Shown one piece after another: positions 25,701 through 37,700 of a stretch of 64,000 bases of DNA. Under the pieces are notes generated by a model. It worked only from the letters and a program-made list of their open reading frames with translations. It searched no databases and was not told the origin of the DNA. The first letter of the stretch is position 1, and each line of letters opens with the position of its first letter. A program made the position numbers and the translations under genes. This DNA is from Mesocentrotus franciscanus (lineage: Eukaryota > Echinodermata > Echinoidea > Camarodonta > Strongylocentrotidae): contig CP137668.1 of assembly GCA_037976565.1 (NCBI GenBank), positions 20,870,251 to 20,934,250 on the forward strand, written 5' to 3'.

Positions 25701-28700
25701 ACAACTACTTCAGAAGAAAGCAGAAAAATCAGAGAAGCAAACTGATGAAAGTTTCAATTAAATCTGACTAAATATAAGAAAGTTATGATTTTTTGAAAGT
25801 TGTAATCACTATACGTATGAGCACTTCAAATTGGCTGAAGCGGTAATGTCAATGTGATGTAGTGCTGGACTACATTCCCATCTGTTTCAACATATCAAAT
25901 GACTAAAATTCAATTAAAAAAAAATCATGGCTCAGGAGGGTCTATTCTTTTTAGAGGACCTAAAATAATATGCTATCTATAATACATTTTGAGTAGTGCC
26001 CCAAGGGAGAAGGAACTTAAATTAATGATATTTTTGTACACGGCAAATGGAGAGTTATCCACGTCCTACGTCACAATCCACTGACCAAACTACCAATGTG
26101 AGATTCGCAGAGACTTAGTGATCTCTTATTTCAAACATTCACAACTTCCTTACTATTGGTCCGATTCATTTCAAACTTTCGCCATTTTGGCTCTGTTATT
26201 TTTCTGCTTTTATTCAAAACAACTTATTACATGGGTTGGATTGCCCTTTAAATGTAGAGAGAGTCATATGCATACCTAATTGAAAACGGTTATCATTAAT
26301 ATTCCGTAGTAGTACAAATGTACATTTTTTTTTCTTATTTGCTACTTACCCGAGAAAAAAGAAGGTATCTAAGGCGACATAGCCATTAAAAATAACCTGG
26401 CTCGTGAACCATTTAGCTGGTACTGTGTATATCCATGAAATATCAGCTGAAATGAAAATGTAACTATCGGAATTGAATTTTTTAATAGTGCTCGTGTCAA
26501 GAACATAAATACTATAGTAAATACTATTAAAAGAAAAAATACGATCATAACTATTAACTAGGCATATCAACTTGAAGCCATTGAAATCGCATTGTACGTC
26601 ACCTTTTGAAAGGTGCAAACATTACAATGATATATTACGTAATCCAAACATGATTTCTATAGGGTATTGAAATTGCCCTTGACTTGAATTTTCGAAAGAA
26701 ATTAGGATCTTGTTGTTTTTTTTTCTTCATATCAGGGCTAACACCAATACACAGGGAGCGGTGACTTCTTGTCATGGGATGCAACATGCAAGGATGTAGG
26801 GAGCGGGGACGTTGGGGATAGTGTCGGTTTCCCCATGTGTTACAGTGTATTGAAAGCAAATCTAGATTTTGAAAGCAAATGTAGATTTATTTGCTTTTGT
26901 GTCATGCAACACTTCCATACTATCACTTCTCGTGTTACATGTGTTAGAAATGTATAGTTACTTTGGGTTTTTAAAGAAATTAGTGATACATAACATCATC
27001 TGAGCAGCATCGAACCAATATGATTACCTATTTGGGACTTTCCTTACAGGGACTGCTGGTGTGACCAGCTGTGAGCTGTCACCAATTATCTGTTGATACC
27101 TGAACTGACTGTTGTTCGCAATTACTCAATATATACAAAAATTAGGTCCTTAAAGGGAAATCCATCCTTGATAACAAACTTGTCTAGAATAAAGAAGAAA
27201 AATCAGAGAACCACACAGAAGAAAGTTTGGATGAAATCGGACACAAAAAGAGAAAGTTACGAATTTTTGAAAGTTGTGATCACTATAGATATGGACTCTT
27301 CAAATTGGCCGAATTGATAATGTCTATGTGATGTAGTGGCGGACAACTTTCCTATTTGCTCCAATACACAAAATGACTAAAATTTCAACTTTTCATAAAT
27401 GTATGTCTCGGGATGCTCTTTTCTTTTTAGAGGACCTGTAATAATATATTCTCCATGATATACTTTGAGTAGTGCCCCAGGGTGAAGGCACTTGGGAAGA
27501 AAACAGAAATAAGTGATATTTTTGTACAAGGCAAATGGGAGAGTTATCCGTCACTACGGCACAATCCCCTGAAAATTTTTGAGATTCGCATAGCTGTAAT
27601 GATCTCAGGCTCATATTTCAAACACTCATAACTTTCTTAATAGTGGTCCGATTTATTTCAAACTTTCGCCATTCTGTTTCTCTGATTTGTCTGCTTTCAT
27701 TCAAATGAACTTATTGGAAGGGTTGGATTGCCCTTTAATGTCTTACTCTCTTAAAAGGCAAATTCTACGTAACCTTCAAACTAATCTCTAATGTCTGTTG
27801 TACACGATGCGTCATTTCAATTTGCCTATTACGTAATCTAATCAAGTCTGTGAAAGCACTTGGCTAGTTACTTCATGGCAATCTGTGCAGCGATGATTTT
27901 CGAATCATTTTGGTATACAATGTCACACCCACCATGTGGCGCGTCAAAAATCTCACTACTCACTCACTCAGTCTTACCTCAGGCAAATTGGTACAATGCT
28001 AATCTACGCTACTTACCCAATGCACCCGAGTTTTGTTGGAAACTTAATGAATGTCCGAGTATTATCCAGAACATGCTTATAACTCTCATTCCATGAAGAC
28101 ATTGAATATCATCCTTCCCTGAAGTCGTATTAGTGATCTGATTCACAGAGCGTGTCAGAGAAAAACAGAGGAAACATCTCCACCATGTTGATAGATCTAT
28201 CAGGAAGGAGAAATGAAGGTTTTCAAGCTTTAAAACACAATCATTTTACCACTAATTTCAAAGGCAGACAGCATTCTCAAAACATCAGTAAATTTAAAAT
28301 GTGATTCTAAAACGCTCTTTTGATATCCACTTCAGTGTCATCAATACCTTTTGAACGACCGACCTTACATAACAAAACAAAATCCATAAAAATATGAGCT
28401 ATGATTACTCATTAAACAAAAAGAAAACGTAAAAAATAACATATATAAACTAGATGGAACTTCAACTGCGCGCAGTCGAAAATGATGCCTCCGCCATAGA
28501 GCAATTTTACAAACCAAAATGGAAGCAATTTTTAAAATTCAAGTTTGATTGTAATCCATCTGTTGGTTCTAATGATAACGCGATCACAAGCTATTTTCGG
28601 ATACATAATGAGCCCTGTGACCTTTGACCTCGTGACCCCCAAATCTAATCAGTTCATTGGCTCTGCAAGATACATACATGACCCAAGTTTGGCGGTAATC

Positions 28701-31700
28701 CATCAATCGGTTCTTGAGATAACGTGATCACAAGCTATTTTGCATACATAACGAGCCCTGTGACCTTTGACCTCGTGACCCCAAAATCTAACCAGTTCAT
28801 TAGCTCTGCAAGATACATACATGACCCAAGTTTGGCGGTAATCCATCAATCGGTTCTTGAGATAACACGATCACGAGCTATTTTTGCATACATAACGAGC
28901 CCTGTGACCTTTGACCTCGTGACCCCAAAATCTAATCAGTTCATTAGCTCTGCAAGATACATACATGACCCAAGTTTGGCGGTAATCCATCAATCGGTTC
29001 TTGAGATAACGCGATCACGAGCTATTTTTGCATACATAATGAGCCGTGTGACCTTTGACCTTTGACCCCAAAATCTAATCAGTTCATTAGCTCTGCAAGA
29101 TACATACATGACCCAAGTTTGGCGGTAATCCATCAATCGGTTCTTGAGATAACGCGATCACGAGCTATTTTTGCATACATAATAAGTCCTGTGACCTTTG
29201 ACCTTTGACCTCGTGACCCCAAAATCTAATCAATTCATTAGCTCTGCAAGATACATACATGACCCAAGTTTGGCGGTAATCCATCAATTGGTTCTTGAGA
29301 TAACGCGATCACGAGAACGGGACGTACGTACGTACGTACGGACGGACGGACAACCAGAAAACATAATGCCTCCGGCTACTTTGTAGCGGAGGCATAAAAA
29401 TTGGACACTTTTTTATGATGACAATTATTTGTAATCGTATTTTTGTTATGAATATTATGTGTTACTTTCGAAAAAGGGGCCTAGTCGTTATCCTCAAAAT
29501 AAGGCCCATGGTCAGTCCTTCTGGAAACGATTGGTTCCCGGTCAATATGACAAAGACAATCATCAGAATCATACTGGATGATGTCTGGATCCACCACATT
29601 ACTGATGATAAAGGGCTTTTGGAGGTATGTAGTTCAAAGTTAGGGAAAGGTATTACCGAGTATTTCAAACAGACTAAACAGTGATTGAATCTAACCTCCG
29701 TAATCAACAGTTGTAAGTTCACTATGATGGTGTCCATTGCAAGAACTCCCTAACGTCTGCTGTCTAAGTATTGTTATGCTTTCTTCGTCAGAGCTGCCGC
29801 AGTGATCGAGGTAACTCTCATACGCCGTTGCACAGAGACACAGTGTACAGAGCAGCGAGAGAAAGACCCTTAGGAGGAAGAAGAAATCAGGTTTAATATC
29901 CATAGGGACTTAATTCAGTTTACTGAGAGGGGGGTCCATCAAATCAAAGTGTGAAGCAGGCGTACCCCCCCTGTTTAGGAAAACATCGAAACCAATTAAG
30001 GCTCATTCAGATGTGGGTTGGTAATCCACGGCGCTTTTTTTCTTCTGTATCTTACAACACAGCTTAGTGAATAAGTGGAGGGTGATATTTGTTGCGCGCA
30101 GTTGCCATTCATTTATACGTAAAAACCACGGCGGTTTTCTTTTTGTGGCGGTTTACCGGGTCAGGTTTGAACAAGCCTTTACAAGCAGGGGCGGCGGAGC
30201 GTCTTTCAAATTGAGAGTGCACCAACACATAAGGGCACTTTCTGGAGAAAAAAGGGCGCCTACAAAGGGTAACCTCAAAGCGGAAACAACGACTCACATA
30301 CCCCTGCATCAAGGCCCTGGGAAGCGGGGGTGCTGGGGGTGCTGCAACACCCCGGAAATTTTCAGGGGGCACCCCCTGCAAACAAATTTGTATGATATAT
30401 TTAATGTATATCATTATGCTTCGTTTACGAAATTGTCACACAGCCGACAGCCACAAATGACGCTTTTTAATATATATATATTTTTTTAAAGCTTTCTTTC
30501 ACAAAATCCTATAACATATCCCTAGCTGGCACGCGACCCAATAATACTCGCGACACTCGATACCGGTTCATTTACAAAATCAAATTAATAGGATTTAAAT
30601 TCAAGGAGCAACATCAATAGTAATCATTCCAGTTTAACATGATGCCAAATACACATAGGCCTACTTGCTTTTTGAGCAAAGCCTTGTGAAAGTTCATATC
30701 ATGTATATATATTTGTTCTGCTTTTACCATGTTTTAAATTAATACACAGACTGTATTACGTCTTTGATTTTCTCTTGTAAGATCCAACTGAAGGGCATGA
30801 AGGAATATCCAGTGCAAAATTATTCCAAGCAGTAGGACCAAAAAGTTGATATTATGAACTTACTTGCATCTAGATGAATATTGCTTCTCCAGAACTAAAC
30901 TACATTTCATGTCATTGCTGGTCTGTAAATGCAGTGGCGGATTCAGGGGGGCACAGGGGGCACGTGTCCCCCCCCCCCGTAAAAAAAAAAAAGAACAGGA
31001 GAAAAGAGAGGGGGAAAGAAAAGGGAGGAAAAAAATAAATAAAAGGGAAGAGAGAAAGAAGAAAAGAGGGAGGAGAGAAAAGGGGAGAGGAAAAAAGAGG
31101 GGGAAAGGAAAAAAGGGGAAGAGAGAGGAGAGAAAAGGCGGCAAAGGAAGAAAGGGGGAAAGACGGAGGAGAGAAAATGGGGAAAAGGAAAATAATGAGA
31201 AGGGAAAAGAAAGAAAGAAAATGGGGAAAAGGAGAATAATGAGAAGGGAAAAGAAAGAAAGGGGGATGATATTATAAGGTGTTTTTTTTACCGGGAAAGG
31301 GGCGGGGGGGGGCACGCAATTTTAAGTCGAACATGACTAATACCAAAGATTTTATCTCCTTTATAACTTCTAACTTTTAACTTAGTCTTGGATGACTTTT
31401 CCGATATACCTATTCTAAGTGCTCTTTCAGCAGATTGTCCTCGCCATTAATCCTGCCACAGTTGCTGGTTTCATTGTCATATTATTTTCTGTCATCCCTG
31501 TGGCCGCGAAGAGTACAATTCTGTGGAAATTGTATATGTTACTGTAGTAAGTTGTTAATGCACTTTTAAATTTTGATGAAAACTGCTAATTAACCATACA
31601 TGTGGGTCCAGAAATGTCAGCTGCAGTAAGCTCATACTGTGGGCATGTATTTGCCTTAATGTCTAGTGGTGAAAGAAGTTGAGTTCTCTCAAAAAATTTA

Positions 31701-34700
31701 CTGACATGGAGGACAAGAGTTAATTTTTTTTTTCAAGTACATACCGTCCCTATTTTCACGAAGTGACGGATGAGCGCGCAATTAAAAGAAAGTTAGTTTT
31801 GAATAAATCGCTTTCAAACTTTCAAACTATAATCTCAACCTCTTTAATATATCAAGGGCAAATAAATGTTATATCCTGGGATAGAACATATCTCTATGTT
31901 TAGTTCTATGTTTAATTATTTCCATAATTTCTTATATTTTGGGGGGAAATGAGCTGTAAACATAACCGTCACTTCGTGAAAACACGAAATTCAAGGAAGC
32001 GCTGTAATTTTGTTTTCACGAAGTGACGGCTCGTAGCCGCGCGCGTAAAACATACGGGATTTTTATCTCGTGAATGGAATTCCCGAAATGGACACTAAAT
32101 ACGGCAAAACGTTATGTTTAATTGATGTACAGATAAAATAACTCGAACTACGAAATAGAGTACATTTTCCTCTTTCTGTAGCTGCTTTTTTATTCCTCTG
32201 TTTGAACTTTTAACACAACCGTCATTTCGTGAAAACACAAATTACATAGAACGCTTTGACTTTGTTTTTATGCTACGTTTACACTATGTAATCACGTTTC
32301 AGGCCACCGAGGACAAAACGGGATGGACGTGAGACAACGCGGGGGACGGAAAGGGCAAACGTGACAGGCCGTGATTGCCGTGGATGCCGGGCCAGATTTT
32401 TAAACTGTCAAAAAATTTGCCACGTCAGTCACGGTACGGATGAGAAACCTACACTCTTAAAGTCAGCGAGTAAATTTTGCCGAGTAAAACAAGTTGAGTA
32501 ACAAAATGAGCAATTCAGTACTCAAGCTGGAGTAAGACCTTGATTTTAGTGGTACTCGTCACCCGAGTAATTTGTTACCTTCGATAAAGAGTAAATCAAT
32601 GACTCAACGTTGAGTACGAATTTCATTTGTGTCAATTTTGAGTAAACTACGGTTGGGTATTACGCGGCGGCAGGTAATAAATAACTCAACATTGATCTCT
32701 GACCTGATTTTACCTCGGGTGCGAGTGAAAGTTTGATCGATGGAAAGTGTAACTAACAGCTGGCTCGTGCATGCGCATGCGCGCACGTGCACGTGCAGAA
32801 CTGAGAGTGAGATATGGATGTGACTGTCGAAGAAATTCTGAGCTCATGGAGCATGGAAGAGTTACAACCTACATTTTTAGGTAAGTATTCCTCATGCTAA
32901 TTTAATAATGCTACTGTGTGATATTTAGTCAACATATTTTGATCAAGATTGTGAAATTATTGTTGTCATGCACTGTCAATGTCATTATGCCTAGACTAGT
33001 CTATGTGATTGTGAACTTGGGCGTGCGTGCATGCATTAAAGGTACTATGTCCCTTTGCAGGCCAATAAAATGAAAAGGTTGAATTCCATGCAATGGCATT
33101 TGAAAGATAATACTAATTTAAAACTCCCCTTTAAAAAATGGGGCTTCAAAATGTCTGTAAGTGGGAAAATAAAGACTAATAGTCTTGGTTTTCAGACCAT
33201 TGTACCGCATGGTCGTAAGTTTTATGCTGCGCAAAGATTCAATCAGTTTAATTTTGGCCATTACAAGAAGTGGGTTATTGATGAAGACAAATCTTTTACA
33301 GCTCATTTTATGTATGTTATTACCAAAGAAGAAGAAAAGCCAGTCAGTCACTCAATACTGACAATAGTGTCTGACAGTGAGGTCTAGCAAGTAAACGGGT
33401 TTCCTTGCATAATTTGAATATTAGGACACTGCTAACGTTTAAATTTCACAGATAGGACATACATGACACATTCATAATTCCTGCAAAGTTCTACAGAATT
33501 TGAGATTGGCTGCGAAAGGGACATGGTATCTTTAATTCAGTGACCGGTAATAGCTAGCCTACTTTGCATTTGTATTAAACACGTAGGACCTATTTGGCAT
33601 GGCCTGGGGTAACTCACTATGAATATGGCGGACAAAGAAAGCGGACAAAATATACAGTTCCTCAGGTAGACAAAGGAACATCCCTTCACTGTTATTATGT
33701 AAAAATGTGTATAACAGGTTTCACATATTCACCTGTTCTACACATTTTTACATGATAAGGGAGTTTACAGATAGCACATGGTACAAATGACCCCAAATAT
33801 CCACAGATCTTTTACACATGGAGAAGTTCCACTTTGAGCATCTTAGAATAATAACTGCCAATGTGCTTCATGAATACCTTTTGTTTGTCCTCTTGAAAAG
33901 AATACTTCCACCTGCGTATCATAGAATGTACCGTTGGTGCATAAATGAATAATGTTACATAACTTTCATGAGCGCATAATCCAGTATTCATCTCTGTGGG
34001 TTTTACCATTTTGGTACAAATGACCTTTATCTGCCCATGCTCGGATTGTAACTATGAACTGGCTTATAGCATGCAGTGAAGGGATTTAGCTTTGTCTACC
34101 TGAGGAACTGTATATGTTGTCCGCTTTCTTTGTCCGTCATGTTCATAGTGACTCCAGACCCAGGGAGCTCCGACGACGGCTTCGGCGTACGTCGGAGCTA
34201 CCCTAGGCCTATTCTATTGATGCAGATGGTTCTACAGGACGATTTGCCCTGGGCATTCGGCCAATTACCAATATAAGGCCACTTAAAAAATATACATGTT
34301 TAGCGTTCCCGCCCGCTTCCTTTTTTTGGGCCTCCTATTTTTTTAATTTTTTTGTGGAAATTTTTGAATTTTTTGTATAGATGATGGCCAAACTTTTCAA
34401 AAACTATAGTTGTTTCTTATTTTGTCTTGCAGAATGTGGACTCTTGGATCTATACAGGAAATCAGTACCACAATTTTTCATCAAAATTCAAAACGAGAGT
34501 ACAATTTAGAACAGTATCGTTTACATAATTATAAGTACACGTATTATGTCACATGTTTATCCTAAATTTTGTATATACCAAATGTAAAACAAAAGCAAAA
34601 ATACGAAGGAAAAGGGAATATCTACCTCAACAAATTATGAATTCAAAGTGAGGAAGAGAGAAAGAAAAGATGTAGACAAAAGAGGTTTTTAATATCATGT

Positions 34701-37700
34701 ATGTTTACACTGTGATTCAATCTGATTTTGGAAATTAAAGTCCACAAATTATGTTACTGATATTTAACATATAGAATTGATGCCAAAAACTTGAATGATG
34801 TGGCGAAATAAAGTAACATTTTTTTTTATTTAAATTTTTAAACTACATACTTTTGGTATGGTATGGTATGGTATTTTTATTGAATCATGCATCGCAGTTA
34901 CATATTCCTGAATTGCACATTGATATAAGTTGCATTCCAAAAACGAGAGTACAATTTAGAACAGTATCGTTTACATAATTATAAGTACACGTATTATGTC
35001 ACATGTTTATCCTAAATTTTGTATATACCAAATGTAAAACAAAAGCAAAAATACGAAGGAAAAGGGGAATATCTACCTCAACAAATTATGAATTCAAAGT
35101 GAGGAAGAGAGAAAGAAAAGATGTAGACAAAAGAGGTTTTTAATATCATGTATGTTTACACTGTGATTCAAACTGATTTGGGAAATTAAAGACCACAAAT
35201 TATGTTACTGAACTTAAAGGGATCGTTTAACAGTGTTAAATCTGAGATACACGGCCCTACATGTTATTAGTGTCTGTGATATGGTGTAATAATGAAGCCC
35301 TAAAAAAATTGCGCTTCAAAATGATCAAGAAGTGCCTCAAAAAAGTAAAAATCTTTGATTGACCGGTTTTACCATACTCGTTTTCCCTAATAGACTATAG
35401 TGTTATGAAAACCATCAGGCGAACGGTTTTCAAAATTTGTAATTCCAATCATAAATATCTTGATAATCAGACAGGCGATCAGCTTGTAAAAGTCATGGGG
35501 TTCCTGACTGACCTAAAGGTTTATGATTATCATTGCATCATGAGCTAAATCCAGAATTTTGTTTCAGAATCTGAGACAAAGTTACCGGATCCCTTTAAAA
35601 TGTCGTTGACTTTATGTTATTTGCATAGTGTGTGAGTGAAGAACTTCAAATCAATGCTTAATTTAGAAATCAGGCAAAATTATGGTTTATATTCTCTATT
35701 GACAAATAATGGTTACTTAACAGCTATAAAAAAGAACAATATTAATCAGCGGTTTAGTTAAACCCTTAGTCAAAAAGTTAAAACCCTATAGTTGAATCCA
35801 CCTTTGTTTTAATCAGTATTGAGTAAAAACATGTACTTAACTTAGTACATGTTTTTACTCAATATTGATTGAGCAACTAAGCGTTACCCAGAAAACATCA
35901 TACTCAATATTTGAGCAAAAATCGCTCAAACAATTTGAGTCAAAACATGTACTCGTTAATTGAGTCAAATTTGGCTCAACTCATGAGCAGTTTCTTACTC
36001 GACATGAGTTGATTACGTTTCTACCCAGTACTGAGTAAAAAGGGAACCGCTCAACAGAGGAGTAAATATTGAGTAAAGGTTGACTCATTAAAACTGAGTA
36101 GAGATTTAGTCTTTTATTGAGTAATATTTTTACTCAACAGATGAGTAGATTTGTTACTCAACACATGCTGAGTAAAGTTTACTCAAAAGTCGGGTGGTTC
36201 CCTTTTGACCACTCAAAAGAGTAACATTTTGACTCAAATTGAGCAGTTTTTTTTAGAGTGTAGTAGGCCGTAGTAAAACGGGGTAAACGCAACAAAACGT
36301 GACAGTACGTAATATGCCGTAACACAACTTGGAGGCGGTCCGTATTGGGACGGGACGCCTGTGTATTCCCCGGCATCTCACGGTCCTGTCAAGTTTTGAC
36401 AAGTTCTGTCGCGTTAGGTGCGCGTTTTGTCACGGTTGCTTCACGGTTGCAGCGCATTTTGTCCCGTTTAGCCACGTTTTGCCACGCTTCTCACGGCAAG
36501 CAAGGGTGTATGGTAGCCGTTTCGTCGCGTTAAATCACGGCGCGTCCCGGCATGTGACGGTTACGGGCCCGGCGCGCTACATCGCGTTGCGTTCTACTAC
36601 GTTCTGACACGGCGCGCGTGGTCTGGGAAGGAGTATATAAAAGCCAGGTCCGGCATGGGAACTTCATTCGAGTCTGAGCAATCGACGACACATTACTGCA
36701 CCTACAATACGAGACGTATGGAGCCCCCCACCATCACCAATAGAGGAGCAGGAGCAGCCTGAAGATCCTCGCCGTTCACCGCCGCCAAATGAAGAGGAAC
36801 ATGATTTTGCTGCTGACCCGGTCCCTGCACTGAGACCTGAACCTGGTGCTGAGGAGGCTGAAGAAGACGCTTCACCTGCTCCACCTACCAGCACCCAGCT
36901 TCTACACAAACGTCGTCTACAGTCGGCGCCAACCCAGATATCCTGATGGTCCCCTTGGAGACCTTCCTGACCGAGCAGCAGAGTCAGGCACACACAGCCA
37001 CCGCCTTTGGTTCCTACGTCGACGGAAGTATGTGAAGCCTCCCACCAGCCATCCGACGTACCGCAGAAGACAGAATAATGCGGACCGACATCAGCCAGCC
37101 CCAGCTGATGGACAGCGACACCGGACTTGGTACGGAGAGCCTCTAGGAAAGCATCTAGCTCGTCATCCAAGGGAGCATCTGGACCGGCACTGGCAGCCAA
37201 CCCCCTCCGAGACCAGACCAGACCAGTGAACATTTTCCTAAGTTTTTTTCATCTCTTAGAAAATAAATGCAAACTTTATGTGTTTTTTTTACTTTTAGGG
37301 TAGACCAGAATTCCGTAGAATATGGATGATTTACGTAGGAAAATAAGTTTGATTCTTTGGGAGGCCTTCCTTTTTATACCGTAGGCACAAACGTGCTCGA
37401 AAACTGCCTGGCATCCACGTTTCATTCGTAGAAAGCCTTGATAGAACGTGAAAAACTCGTCAGACCTTGATCAGAACGTGAGAAATGTGAGGGACCTCAT
37501 CAGAACGTGACGGGCCGGGAGGGAACGTACTGGCATCCGTGGTCGATCGCAGGCCGAACCGTGGTAATTTTGAGAGAAAAGCAATCCAAGCAACGATTTC
37601 TGAATTGTAGCGACAATCGTTCGCCTTTGCTGTTCTTCAATAATACTATGACAAGCAGTATGACTTTATTTTTGAAGGACTCATGATACATTCGTTTAAC

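Larger units (their letters stand above)
32452..36260. mobile_element. TA-flanked element with ttactcaa/gagtaa arrays, 3.8 kb
   Basis: Ends CACTCTTAAA and TTTTAGAGTG, with TA on both sides (32450-32451 and 36261-36262), as expected for Tc1/mariner-type insertion. About 400 bp near the left end and 450 bp near the right end are packed with gagtaa/ttactc motifs in both orientations. The middle holds a possible two-exon ORF, MITE copy B, a 270-bp direct duplication and a perfect hairpin. No DDE transposase was recognised. Confidence 0.6.
32281..37560. mobile_element. Composite element remnant with cgtgacgg-rich ends
   Basis: Both sides (32281-32449, 36263-36640 and 37380-37560) are unusually GC-rich for the window and full of aacgtgac, ccgtgac and gtgacgg steps. 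They surround a TATA box and a broken ORF. The TA-flanked element 32452-36260 was inserted later and splits it. I cannot see clean termini; class unassigned, possibly Harbinger because of the ORF type. Confidence 0.4.

Noticed and set aside
28545..29386. Plus-strand frames repeating 'VTFDLVTPKSNQFI'
   Set aside because: Tandem-unit translation of the DR1 element; the frame breaks between units and has no start logic.
29415..29684. 89-codon plus-strand frame, and its minus counterpart, beside exon 5
   Set aside because: The minus reading seemed at first to extend exon 5, but exon 5 splices in phase to exon 6 from the donor at 29695; neither frame matches the NRF-6 family.
33055..33387. 110-codon plus-strand frame
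   Set aside because: It lies wholly inside a 492-bp MITE, and the other two copies of that MITE do not keep the frame.
36664..37233. 189-codon minus-strand frame
   Set aside because: It is the shadow of the broken plus-strand ORF in GC-rich sequence. The plus reading has the acidic/Pro-rich and helical blocks and an upstream TATA box.
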